Shown here: positions 56,757 to 63,506 of the stretch, in pieces
Numbering within the stretch: position 1 is the stretch's first letter
Layout of the letters: each line of letters starts with the position of its first letter
From: a virus
Virus record (IMG/VR): IMGVR_UViG_3300023276_001086
Coordinates: 62,001 to 126,000 of that record
Length of the DNA: 64,000 bases
Reading direction: 5' to 3' (one strand)
Translations under genes and position numbers: made by a program
The notes under the pieces: model-generated
The model's input: the letters and a program-made list of their open reading frames with translations, nothing else
What the model was told of the DNA's origin: nothing
Database searches by the model: none

Positions 56757-57038
56757 TCACAGGCTCCAGTAGTAGTCGCCGCCCCGACCATCAGTCAGGC
56801 AACGTTCAGCAATCGAACGAGGCTCGGTGTCTCGAGCTCCGAACTCGGGGTACTTCGAGAGACGCTCACTCATGATCTCGATGGCCTTCTCCCGAGTTCG
56901 AGCCATGAGCGCCTTCTTGAGTCCGCTTGTCAGGGACCTGGCCACTTTGCCCACACCCTTCATATCTGAGAAGAGCTCCCACTCATCAGCGGTCTCCGGG
57001 ATCGAGACCTCTGCTTCCACTCCTGGTACCCTGATCAC
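56757..57038 (-). CDS. Small protein (93 aa), unknown
   Basis: GTG at 57038. MIRVPGVEAEVSIPETADEW, then VGKVARSLTSGLKKALMART and a basic helical end. One base separates it from the MerR gene. Unknown. Confidence 0.6.
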   Translation of the reverse strand: MIRVPGVEAEVSIPETADEWELFSDMKGVGKVARSLTSGLKKALMARTREKAIEIMSERLSKYPEFGARDTEPRSIAERCLTDGRGGDYYWSL

Positions 57039-57041
57039 CTC

Positions 57042-57221
57042 TCACCACCTCTCCCGCATGACCGCCCACATCTCGGGCAGTGCGCCGCCTCTGCTCATCC
57101 ACCCGTCGAGCCCATCGATGAGGTCGACGAGCCTGCTGTGGTCTTCGATGGCGTCAGTGTCATCCGCATCAGCTCTCGCCACGATGCGCCGAATCTCCTC
57201 CAATGCAGCATCAGGATCCAT
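57042..57221 (-). CDS. Small helical protein (59 aa)
   Basis: MDPDAALEEIRRIVARADAD, then DHSRLVDLIDGLDGWMSRGG and MWAVMRERW. ATG lies 11 bases inside the sigma-like gene end, with TTGGAG-like sequence. Fits exactly between two genes. Unknown. Confidence 0.6.
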   Translation of the reverse strand: MDPDAALEEIRRIVARADADDTDAIEDHSRLVDLIDGLDGWMSRGGALPEMWAVMRERW

Positions 57222-57924
57222 CCTGCCCCTCCTTCATCCTTCGCAACTCTGCCTCAAGCGCGAGCCTCTTCTGGAACTCATTCCACCACTTATCGGTGAA
57301 CTCCGAATCAACCAGAGCGTGCTGGTTGGCCCTGGCGTTTTCCTCCAAGCGCACGCGGCTGATGATCTCCTCACGCTCCTGCTCCATCACCTTGGCCAAC
57401 GACTTGGCGCGTACTAGACCGTACCTGCCGATGGATCTCTGAGCGGAAGGCTGCCGAAGAACGATCAACGCCGCCTGGTGCAGATCTTCCATGTCCTGTT
57501 CGCTTATGCCCAGCTTCGTAGCGACCTCCCCCTTAGTCATCCTCGGCCCACCGTCAATCCCGTAAAGCCTCGAGATGGCGACCAGTTGTTGGAGGGTCAA
57601 TCTACGAGACGCATCCTTTACACGACGGGCCACTTGAGCTGCGTTGTCCCATTTTGGGATGCTGGGCTTGACGCAAAACACCTCGCACAACAAAAGAGCA
57701 GCCCCACGAAGAGTTCTGTGCTCACGCCAGCGTTCGGGGAGTTCCTTCTCTACAATCTCACGTAGCCGGATGGTGCCCACAGAATACCCCTCAGCATGTT
57801 CTCGGAGCTCTCTGCGGTTACGGTGACCCACAAAATTCACTACCGCGTCTGGTACACCTTCGAGGGAAACACCAAACGTGGCAGCAAGCGCACGTAAACG
57901 CACTGGACCTTTGGTCCTTGTCAT
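57211..57924 (-). CDS. Sigma-region-4-like / HTH protein (237 aa)
   Basis: 237 aa. Residues 105-160 (RLTLQQLVAISRLYGIDGGP, then RMTKGEVATKLGISEQDMED) read like sigma-70 region 3-4 with an HTH. Upstream 100 residues are helical and basic; downstream a coiled coil (RLEENARANQHALV, then WNEFQKRLALEAELRR). The WNEFQKRLALEAELRR segment is the coding arm of a 45-bp inverted repeat. No -10-binding region 2 found. Possible RNAP-binding regulator. Confidence 0.65.
   Translation of the reverse strand: MTRTKGPVRLRALAATFGVSLEGVPDAVVNFVGHRNRRELREHAEGYSVGTIRLREIVEKELPERWREHRTLRGAALLLCEVFCVKPSIPKWDNAAQVARRVKDASRRLTLQQLVAISRLYGIDGGPRMTKGEVATKLGISEQDMEDLHQAALIVLRQPSAQRSIGRYGLVRAKSLAKVMEQEREEIISRVRLEENARANQHALVDSEFTDKWWNEFQKRLALEAELRRMKEGQDGS
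57242..57286 (-). repeat. 45-bp inverted repeat, arm 2
   Basis: Reverse complement of 55720-55764 with one mismatch. Here it is sense coding for WNEFQKRLALEAELR in the sigma-like protein. Confidence 0.9.
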
Positions 57925-58100
57925 GTCCGTACCCTCTTATGATCCTTCTCCTCCTCGACGATGAAGATGGCCTCATCAATGCTCTTCTGAATCTGATCCT
58001 TCTCGACGTAGTTGAACATGTCGTAACTCACCATCTTGGCGAAGAGCCGCCGAACGAGCTTGGCGGTCATCAAGAGCAGCCTGAGCTGTGCGGTAGTCAC
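57921..58100 (-). CDS. Small helical protein (59 aa)
   Basis: GTG at 58100 shares GTGA with the stop of the 103-aa gene. VTTAQLRLLLMTAKLVRRLF, then YVEKDQIQKSIDEAIFIVEE. ATGA to the sigma-like gene. Unknown. Confidence 0.6.
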   Translation of the reverse strand: MTTAQLRLLLMTAKLVRRLFAKMVSYDMFNYVEKDQIQKSIDEAIFIVEEEKDHKRVRT

Positions 58101-58408
58101 GGTCCCACCTTGTTGTCGCAAACCCCGCCCGTGAGAACGGCGAGGCTGTTCTGTAGTCGACTGATCTGCGCCAGAGCCTTCTCGCAGAGCTCTGATGTAG
58201 ACCGGACCTTTTCCTTCAGAGAACTGCACTCGGCATCGAGCTTGGCGGTGCAGTTCTCGCACGTGTACCTGCGGCCTTCGATGACGCAGCAGATGCAAAC
58301 GGGCGGCTTCGCTGCCTCGATGGCGTACTCGACGGCAGACCAGATGAACTCCCAGTCCTTCCGCTCAACAGCCTCGTCGAACTCCTTCCTGTCGATGTTG
58401 TAGCTCAT
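58097..58408 (-). CDS. Zinc-binding coiled-coil protein with RKEFDEAVERKDWEFIWSA motif (103 aa)
   Basis: 103 aa. The N-terminus (DRKEFDEAVERKDWEFIWSA) is a clear paralogue of the 88-aa protein at 36611-36877. Then CICC, CENC and further Cys, and a coiled coil (CSSLKEKVRSTSELCEKALA). Two genes of one module 21 kb apart. Confidence 0.7.
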   Translation of the reverse strand: MSYNIDRKEFDEAVERKDWEFIWSAVEYAIEAAKPPVCICCVIEGRRYTCENCTAKLDAECSSLKEKVRSTSELCEKALAQISRLQNSLAVLTGGVCDNKVGP

Positions 58409-58728
58409 GGCATCTCCGACCCATCAAGACGCTTCGGAGGCATGATTTGCCGAGCCACCGTCGGCTGATGAATGATGTCCCGCAACTCCGCAGCAGTGAG
58501 CAACGCGTTCTGCTGTCCACGCTCGTAGGCGATACGGACAGCGTGCTGAATCTCAATCTTGAGCTGGTTCATGTACGGACTGTTCGACCGAATGAGCTTG
58601 TCGAGCCCGTTGGCCTCGAGCCAAGTCCGGACGAGATCCTTGGCCAACTTCTCGGGGTCGATGAGGTAGTCCCCCGCTCGGAGGGTCTTCGTGGTCAACT
58701 CAGCTGAGTCCACACTCCCAGTGATCAT
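58405..58728 (-). CDS. Helical protein (107 aa)
   Basis: 107 aa. GDYLIDPEKLAKDLVRTWLE, then YMNQLKIEIQHAVRIAYERG and a Pro-rich end. ATGA overlap. Unknown. Confidence 0.6.
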   Translation of the reverse strand: MITGSVDSAELTTKTLRAGDYLIDPEKLAKDLVRTWLEANGLDKLIRSNSPYMNQLKIEIQHAVRIAYERGQQNALLTAAELRDIIHQPTVARQIMPPKRLDGSEMP

Positions 58729-58743
58729 ACTTCTCTCCTTTTC

Positions 58744-58944
58744 TCAATCCCATGACAGCACCATATCGTGATCAATGCTGTGCTTGCCGCACCTCGAGCA
58801 CGTTGTGGTCGTGACCTGCTCATCCTGATAGATGGGGCCATCCCACACATGCTCACAGGACTCCGGACACTTGCACCGACAAGTAGCAGACCCGGGTCCG
58901 TAGTTGACATGGACGAATACGGGAAGCTTCTTCTCGTCACCCAC
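58744..58944 (-). CDS. Zinc-binding protein (66 aa)
   Basis: GTG 58944 with GGAGG seven bases upstream. KLPVFVHVNYGPGSATCRCK, then CEHVWDGP and CSRCGKHSIDHDM. Two CxC/CxxC sites. Unknown. Confidence 0.65.
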   Translation of the reverse strand: MGDEKKLPVFVHVNYGPGSATCRCKCPESCEHVWDGPIYQDEQVTTTTCSRCGKHSIDHDMVLSWD

Positions 58945-58946
58945 CG

Positions 58947-59294
58947 TCAATCCTCCCTGTGCCAATTCTTGCTATTTTCTTCCTGCGTGAGGACATGCGT
59001 ACCCTTGGGCCACGTCGGCACACTGATGGGTACCGAGAGGTCCGGCGCATGCTTCCCACCGAGGTACTCAAAGACGACCCAGGCGCCCCACATGCCACGA
59101 GGCTGACGCCAAGCAACACCAATCTGTCCGTGCTCCTTCCCGCAGATGGTGCAGGGCACCTTCGGGTCGAGGTAGCACTCGCTGATCTTCTTGCTGGTGT
59201 CTGAGATGTACCTCTCGAACTCGAGGCCTACCTCACCTCGGCCGGTCTTGGGGTTCTTCCTCGTCTCGCCACCGAACTGCATGAGGCTACTCAT
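58947..59294 (-). CDS. CxxC-containing protein (115 aa)
   Basis: 115 aa. Acidic N-terminus, then ECYLDPKVPCTICGKEHGQI and a beta region (GAWVVFEYLGGKHAPDLSV). Overlaps the next gene by 8 bases. Unknown. Confidence 0.6.
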   Translation of the reverse strand: MSSLMQFGGETRKNPKTGRGEVGLEFERYISDTSKKISECYLDPKVPCTICGKEHGQIGVAWRQPRGMWGAWVVFEYLGGKHAPDLSVPISVPTWPKGTHVLTQEENSKNWHRED

Positions 59295-59667
59295 CAGCAG
59301 CCTCCTCGAGCACCTGGATGCGCTGCTGCAACTCCCGAAGCTCCGCCGTCACGACACCCAGCATGACCGCCATACCCAACAGAAAGGGAAGAACGACTGC
59401 GGCCAGCATCCGAAGCCGGGAGAGGTGTAGAGCTGACTTGTGCTCCACAACGTCCAAGACGGCATCACCGGAGCACACCTCCCGGCCCGCAGCAAAGCAC
59501 TCGAACTCTGTGATGCGGACATCATGCTCCTGGATGTCCTCGATGGTGGTCCTGAGACCGTCACCGATTATGGCGAGATCGGACACTTCCCGGTACGGAA
59601 CAGAACCCTCCCCCTCTTCCTCCTCCCCAGGCAGAAACGTGCCCACATCATCCTCCCAGTTACTCAT
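59287..59667 (-). CDS. Membrane protein with coiled-coil end (126 aa)
   Basis: 126 aa. Acidic N-terminus; one membrane helix (RMLAAVVLPFLLGMAVMLGV) followed by VVTAELRELQQRIQVLEEAA. Likely N-in/C-out or the reverse, single pass. Overlaps the next gene. Candidate host-membrane or lysis accessory protein. Confidence 0.65.
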   Translation of the reverse strand: MSNWEDDVGTFLPGEEEEGEGSVPYREVSDLAIIGDGLRTTIEDIQEHDVRITEFECFAAGREVCSGDAVLDVVEHKSALHLSRLRMLAAVVLPFLLGMAVMLGVVTAELRELQQRIQVLEEAADE

Positions 59668-60122
59668 TTGTTCTCCCTCTCGTCGTGCCCTGCGCGCTTC
59701 TCATCGAGCCACCGACCTGTGCCGTGCCACTCGACCCCATCCGCGGTAATGAAGCAGGCCGAGCCCCCGAAGGCGTCAAGCCGCGGCTTTGAGCAGCTGT
59801 GGGACACCTCAATGCCAAAGCAACCGTCCGGCTTGAACTTGCGCAGGTACGCCTGAGCGATGTACGCCGCGAACTCGTGACCACACGACTCATCGTTGCG
59901 CAGCCACAATCCCCTTTCATCGAGGTCACACTCGGGCGGGTAGACCTCCTCAACTGTCACGCCTTGCTCAGTGAGGACGGCAATGATTTCCTCCGACAAG
60001 CCATCGGGGTTCGCCTCTTCGTAGGCATTTGTGAGTGCCTTCGTTTGTGCGATGAGCCACTCCCGCTCTTCCTTGACCTTCGTCTCAATCATGACGGAGA
60101 ACATGCTGTAGTAGTCGGCCAT
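59664..60122 (-). CDS. Unknown protein (152 aa)
   Basis: 152 aa. Helical start (YYSMFSVMIETKVKEEREWL), then a beta C-terminal part with GLWLRNDESCGHEFAAYIAQ and a His/Glu-rich end. Several Cys but no clear pair. Unknown. Confidence 0.6.
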   Translation of the reverse strand: MADYYSMFSVMIETKVKEEREWLIAQTKALTNAYEEANPDGLSEEIIAVLTEQGVTVEEVYPPECDLDERGLWLRNDESCGHEFAAYIAQAYLRKFKPDGCFGIEVSHSCSKPRLDAFGGSACFITADGVEWHGTGRWLDEKRAGHDERENK

Positions 60123-60131
60123 CTCACCCTC

Positions 60132-60422
60132 CTATCCTGTGAACAGTATCCGAGCATCGGCCATGACCAGCTCGAATGTGTACGGCTTTCGCTCATCACC
60201 GGCGTACATGGTGCGCGTTGTCCACGCACCCTTCTTGGGGTCGTACTCGTAGATGGTAGAGAAGAACCGTTCGTAGTTGTCACAGACAACCCAAAGGCCC
60301 TCATCATTGATGCTGGCGTACATCACGTCTTTGGCGATGGGGCTATCGATACCCCAAGCCTCGAACGCATTGGCCGTAGCAGCCTCCACGAACTTCTTCA
60401 CTTGCTCAGGTATGTCAGCCAC
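60132..60422 (-). CDS. Small alpha/beta protein (96 aa)
   Basis: 96 aa. MADIPEQVKKFVEAATANAF, then ASINDEGLWVVCDNYERFFS and a beta end. Recognisable as a small orphan fold, no family. Confidence 0.6.
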   Translation of the reverse strand: MADIPEQVKKFVEAATANAFEAWGIDSPIAKDVMYASINDEGLWVVCDNYERFFSTIYEYDPKKGAWTTRTMYAGDERKPYTFELVMADARILFTG

Positions 60423-60783
60423 TGTCCTCTACCTCCCCTTCGTGCAACAAAAGCAGGTGCTCCAACCGAAGAGCACTCATGTGCTCGCACTCGGTCTCAT
60501 GGCAACACGCCGCACACAAGGGGTCATGCTTCGACTTCGGCCTCCGCCAATTACCCAAACCACCATGATCGCACTGCACCTCCCCACGAGGCACCGAGCT
60601 CCCGACCCACATCTTCTTCTCTACCGCCACCTCAATCAGCTCCCGAGCCACTGCTTCGGACCTGCAATCGAACGTATCCGTTGCGACCCACTGCCCATTG
60701 GCGAAAAGAGCAGCAAATGTGTAAGCCCTGATAGGGCGCTTTAGTCGAAAGACGCCAGCACCCTCTTCACTCTCCTTCTTCAT
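60415..60783 (-). CDS. CxxC-containing protein (122 aa)
   Basis: ATG 60783, inside the next gene's 3' end. VFRLKRPIRAYTFAALFANG, then CDHGGLGNW and CAACCHETECEHM, a Cys/His cluster. ATG coupling. Unknown. Confidence 0.6.
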   Translation of the reverse strand: MKKESEEGAGVFRLKRPIRAYTFAALFANGQWVATDTFDCRSEAVARELIEVAVEKKMWVGSSVPRGEVQCDHGGLGNWRRPKSKHDPLCAACCHETECEHMSALRLEHLLLLHEGEVEDSG

Positions 60784-61498
60784 CTGTCGCACCTTTCGTC
60801 ATGATGACGATGACTGGTGGCGGCCCGCAGGCATACCCATCAGCGAGGAACCGTCGACCATCAAGTCCGAACTTCACTGCCTCGTCATCCTCCACCTCAT
60901 CGAGTGGGGTCAGCTCACCCGGTTCCTCATCGTCATCGAGGTCCTTGCAGCCGAAACTTGGGCAGGTACCGTCTTCGTCGAGCGTGACCGTGCAATAGCA
61001 CCGCTCGCACCACCGCAACGCCCTGAAACAGTCAAGGCAGGTGGGCATCGACAGGTAGATGCCGACACCGCCGTTGCCCTGGGAACCGAGGAATTTGGCA
61101 ATCCCCTGATAGGGCTCACCGCAGCTATGACAGTGCCAGATTGGTCCCTTGAGATCATGGAGGTCCAAGATGGTTGTCATGGTATTCAGTGTGTTGGGGT
61201 TCGGATCGATCTCCTCGATCTCCTCGAGCTCCCAAGTATCGTAGTTGCCGCCCTCCATCACCTCGACGAACGCAGCAGCAATAGTGCCGTGCAGGACGAC
61301 GTCGATTGCATTGTCCAGCTTCTTGAAGCCAAGCCACCCGTAGGCCTTGCCTGACACGTAGATAGGGAACACCTCCCCCTCCTTGAACAGGAAGTAGTTG
61401 GGCTCCCACCAGCACCCGTCGTAGGGCACGTGAGACCTACAGTACAGAATGCAGGGCTCCTCACGTCCCTCCAACAGCTCCTTCAACGTCCTCTCCAT
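60767..61498 (-). CDS. Multi-zinc protein (243 aa)
   Basis: 243 aa. N-terminal alpha/beta domain (WWEPNYFLFKEGEVFPIYVS), then CHSCGEPYQG, CLDCFRALRWCERCYC and a long acidic tail. At least two knuckles. Overlaps the LAGLIDADG-like gene by 38 bases. Unknown. Confidence 0.65.
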   Translation of the reverse strand: MERTLKELLEGREEPCILYCRSHVPYDGCWWEPNYFLFKEGEVFPIYVSGKAYGWLGFKKLDNAIDVVLHGTIAAAFVEVMEGGNYDTWELEEIEEIDPNPNTLNTMTTILDLHDLKGPIWHCHSCGEPYQGIAKFLGSQGNGGVGIYLSMPTCLDCFRALRWCERCYCTVTLDEDGTCPSFGCKDLDDDEEPGELTPLDEVEDDEAVKFGLDGRRFLADGYACGPPPVIVIMTKGATDEEGE

Positions 61499-61991
61499 CC
61501 TCGATCTCCTCTTTCCTCTTGAACTCCAACGACCGTTTGTACTCGGTCAGTTCCCTCATCTCGTCGTAGAGCTGCTCCCGAAAGAACTGCACATCGTTAG
61601 CCAACTCGTCATCTGTTGGGCGACCGGGCAGTAGCTTGTGTGCCAACCACCGCCTGGCTATGTCGTGCTGTCGATTGATGATGGTCGGCATGGGCCACAC
61701 GACCTGATCGAGCAACTCGACAATCTTGGTAGTGCCCTTGACGGTCCGAACCTCCCAAGTGACGCGGTTGTAGTAGCCCTTCTTCTTCAAGATAAGGCGA
61801 CCACCGAGGAGGTCGATGAGATCCTGCACCAGCTCTTTCCTACTGACGTGTATCCTGACAGCGGCACAGAGTAGGTATCTGGTACGCCCCGCAACCGTCT
61901 CGCCAGACCTCGTGATGTAGAACGAACCGTTCGCTGCGAACAGACCACCAACCCAACCGGGGAACTGGTCATAGTCCTCCTGCTCAAGCAA
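61461..61991 (-). CDS. LAGLIDADG-like protein, probably catalytically degenerate (176 aa)
   Basis: 176 aa. GWVGGLFAANGSFYITR is a LAGLIDADG-type helix end in which the acidic catalytic residue before the Gly is Asn, followed by RYLLCAAVRIHVSRKELVQD and LIDLLGGRLILKKKGYYNRV with the expected sheet. Only one motif is present, so a dimer would form. The Asn suggests loss of DNA cleavage; it may be a binding-only relic or maturase-like. Follows the 62 kb repeat and its palindromes. Confidence 0.6.
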   Translation of the reverse strand: MLEQEDYDQFPGWVGGLFAANGSFYITRSGETVAGRTRYLLCAAVRIHVSRKELVQDLIDLLGGRLILKKKGYYNRVTWEVRTVKGTTKIVELLDQVVWPMPTIINRQHDIARRWLAHKLLPGRPTDDELANDVQFFREQLYDEMRELTEYKRSLEFKRKEEIEDGEDVEGAVGGT

Positions 61992-62011
61992 TCTCGCTCT
62001 CCTTTCAGCTT

Positions 62012-62121
62012 TTACTTCAACTAGGTAAGTCTAGTAAGACCCTCCTATAATATATTAGGGGGTCTTACTAGATACCCCTATCTGTAGTAAAACCACCATA
62101 GAGAAGGAGCCCTCTCAGATC
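62012..62121. repeat. Second ACTAG-N6-CTAGT site with hairpin and facing partial unit
   Basis: A plus-orientation unit (palindrome ACTAG-GTAAGT-CTAGT at 62020-62035) faces a minus unit (62067-62121, with degenerate palindrome and GAGAGGGC...hairpin). Between them lies TATAATATATTA, AT-rich and close to -10 boxes on both strands. The order plus-spacer-minus is the same as at 27097-27182. It separates the LAGLIDADG gene from the 38-aa membrane gene and may contain terminator, promoter and operator together. Confidence 0.65.
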
Positions 62122-62236
62122 AAGCACCTTGCTTGTGCCGCTTCAGCCGCATCTTCAGTCTCCAGAACAAGTAGCCCACGGCAGGAAGTCCGGACAGAAA
62201 TCCGAGAAGGGCTACGGCAAGGCAGTGAGGGCACAT
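62120..62236 (-). CDS. Small membrane protein (38 aa)
   Basis: ATG 62236 shares TGATG with the upstream stop. MCPHCLAVALLGFLSGLPAV then GYLFWRLKMRLKRHKQGA: a short membrane helix after CPHC, and a basic end. The stop abuts the hairpin of the repeat unit. Confidence 0.6.
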   Translation of the reverse strand: MCPHCLAVALLGFLSGLPAVGYLFWRLKMRLKRHKQGA

Positions 62237-62808
62237 CAGTTCGATTCCTTGTTGTCTACGAGCTGGAGGTAGCCAACTCTCGCTTCGTCATCAACATCAC
62301 GCCCCTCCATAGCATCCAAGAAGGTACGGATGACGACACGGGCGTCGATACCCCAGGTACTGAGCAAGATGATGGTCTCGAGGATTATGACGGACGTCCC
62401 TCGGCACGCTTGCTCGAAGAACCCACTCTCGAGAGGGTCATGGTGCTCGTTCATGTCCGCCTCCGACACCGTAACCGCTAGATCACCCAAACCAGCCATC
62501 AGAGCTGCCAACGTACTGAGCGGGCCCACATCAGCTCTCCGGCGCCCAGCAGCCTTCCCCTTCGCGTAGCGCACCGCTCTCAGAAAGACTTGGTCCCGCA
62601 TACTGTCAGCGTGACCTGCCTCGATGAGCTTGTGCAGATCACCCGCCTCCGTGCGGTCGTTGAGCTCGGCAGCGATTGCCTGAGCTTGCTCCATTTTCAT
62701 CTTGGGGCTCTCGAGGTCGAAAGCCATACCTCTGAGCACTACCTTCGCGTACTCTTCTCCAGATTCCGGTGGTGGGGTCACATCAGCGAAGATCTGCGGC
62801 TTGTCCAT
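62236..62808 (-). CDS. Unknown protein (190 aa)
   Basis: ATG 62808 with AAAGG six bases before; an ATG 24 bases earlier is weaker. MDKPQIFADVTPPPESGEEY, then AKVVLRGMAFDLESPKMKME and helical remainder (TSVIILETIILLSTWGIDAR). Coupled to both neighbours. Unknown. Confidence 0.65.
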   Translation of the reverse strand: MDKPQIFADVTPPPESGEEYAKVVLRGMAFDLESPKMKMEQAQAIAAELNDRTEAGDLHKLIEAGHADSMRDQVFLRAVRYAKGKAAGRRRADVGPLSTLAALMAGLGDLAVTVSEADMNEHHDPLESGFFEQACRGTSVIILETIILLSTWGIDARVVIRTFLDAMEGRDVDDEARVGYLQLVDNKESN

Positions 62809-62965
62809 ACCATCCCTTTCTTCTATCCTCATCTCTCACACGCTCCTCAGTGTCTGGGGTTTTGCCTACCCCAACATACATCGGGGTAAATCGGCGTTCT
62901 GTAACCGCATCCCAGTGCTGTAGTGCCTCCTTGATTTCCCTAGTCATTCTCACGAAACCGCCCAC
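62783..62965 (-). CDS. Small basic protein (60 aa)
   Basis: GTG at 62965 with AGGAGG five bases upstream. VGGFVRMTREIKEALQHWDA, then RRFTPMYVGVGKTPDTEERV and basic end. First gene of its operon. Unknown. Confidence 0.65.
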   Translation of the reverse strand: MGGFVRMTREIKEALQHWDAVTERRFTPMYVGVGKTPDTEERVRDEDRRKGWYGQAADLR

Positions 62966-62983
62966 ACTATCCTCCTACCTATC

Positions 62984-63021
62984 GCCAGCGAAGTATGTCA
63001 CTGGCCGTTCACCTTATACCC
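62984..63021 (-). promoter_or_regulatory. Candidate phage promoter (GGGTATAAGG) with strong 5' hairpin
   Basis: Minus-strand GGGTATAAGGTGAACG (63006-63021), then GCCAGTG...CGCTGGC (62984-63005), a 7-bp stem with one G-U pair. Then AGGAGG and the GTG start of the 60-aa gene. Confidence 0.55.
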
Positions 63022-63096
63022 ACATCGTAGCCCGTATTGAGGGTAATACCCTGCTAAAAAGAATCTCTCAGTGTCCTGGGTGTGCGGCAGTTTTTT

Positions 63097-63116
63097 ACAA
63101 GGATGCCGCCTTGTTT
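63097..63116. other. Hairpin in the gap upstream of the promoter
   Basis: ACAAGG pairs with CCTTGT around ATGCCG. It follows the stop of the minus-strand 84-aa gene but is followed by A rather than T on that strand, so an intrinsic terminator is doubtful. Nearby GGGTAATACCC at 63041-63051 is another small hairpin. Confidence 0.3.
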
Positions 63117-63118
63117 CT

Positions 63119-63373
63119 TCAGATGAGTCGCCCGCCGTAATGGGAGACCACCAACCACTCGTCGATTGCCACCTCCCCGATACCCCAGGGCGTCATGCCC
63201 TGGCTGGTGAGATGCTTGTTGAACTGGGCCTGCGCCGCATCCTGGTCGCGCGCCTGACAGGCCGCCACCATCTCTGCCGACAGCTCTGTCGGCAGAATTG
63301 CGACGAGACCGTCAGACCCGTAGACACCAAACGAACCATCATGAATCTCTTTGACCTGCATGAATTTCTCCAT
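63119..63373 (-). CDS. Small alpha/beta protein (84 aa)
   Basis: 84 aa. MEKFMQVKEIHDGSFGVYGS, then GLVAILPTELSAEMVAACQA and a C-terminal EVAIDEWLVVSHYGGRL. Single-gene unit between promoter motif and gap. Unknown function. Confidence 0.65.
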   Translation of the reverse strand: MEKFMQVKEIHDGSFGVYGSDGLVAILPTELSAEMVAACQARDQDAAQAQFNKHLTSQGMTPWGIGEVAIDEWLVVSHYGGRLI

Positions 63374-63377
63374 TCTT

Positions 63378-63417
63378 CGGGGGTTAGATATCCCGAGTCC
63401 ACAATACTCTTATCCCC
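63378..63417 (-). promoter_or_regulatory. Candidate phage promoter (GGGGATAAGAG) with 5' hairpin
   Basis: Minus-strand GGGGATAAGAGTATTGT (63401-63417), close to the 23346 and 26087 copies, then CGGG...CCCG (63378-63395). The 84-aa gene starts five bases on. Confidence 0.55.
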
Positions 63418-63439
63418 CTTTCCCCCTCTCTTTTGCAGC

Positions 63440-63471
63440 TAAAAACAGCGCCCCCGTGAGGGATTGCTGTT
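63440..63471 (-). terminator. Intrinsic terminator of the right-edge gene
   Basis: On the minus strand AACAGC-AAT-CCC-TCACGG-GGG-C-GCTGTT is followed by TTTAGCTGC. A 6-bp outer stem and 3-bp inner stem, with the shared TTAGCT tail. Confidence 0.75.
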
Positions 63472-63506
63472 CCATTTTTCATCGCCGCCCCGGACGGGGC
63501 AGCGGA

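Noticed and set aside
58949-59500. Plus-strand ORFs of 110-155 codons in the small-gene region
   Set aside because: They mirror the tiled minus-strand genes and lack starts with ribosome sites.
61992-62120. Phage attachment site or integrase target
   Set aside because: No integrase gene is in the window and the palindromes recur in an array, which attachment sites do not do.
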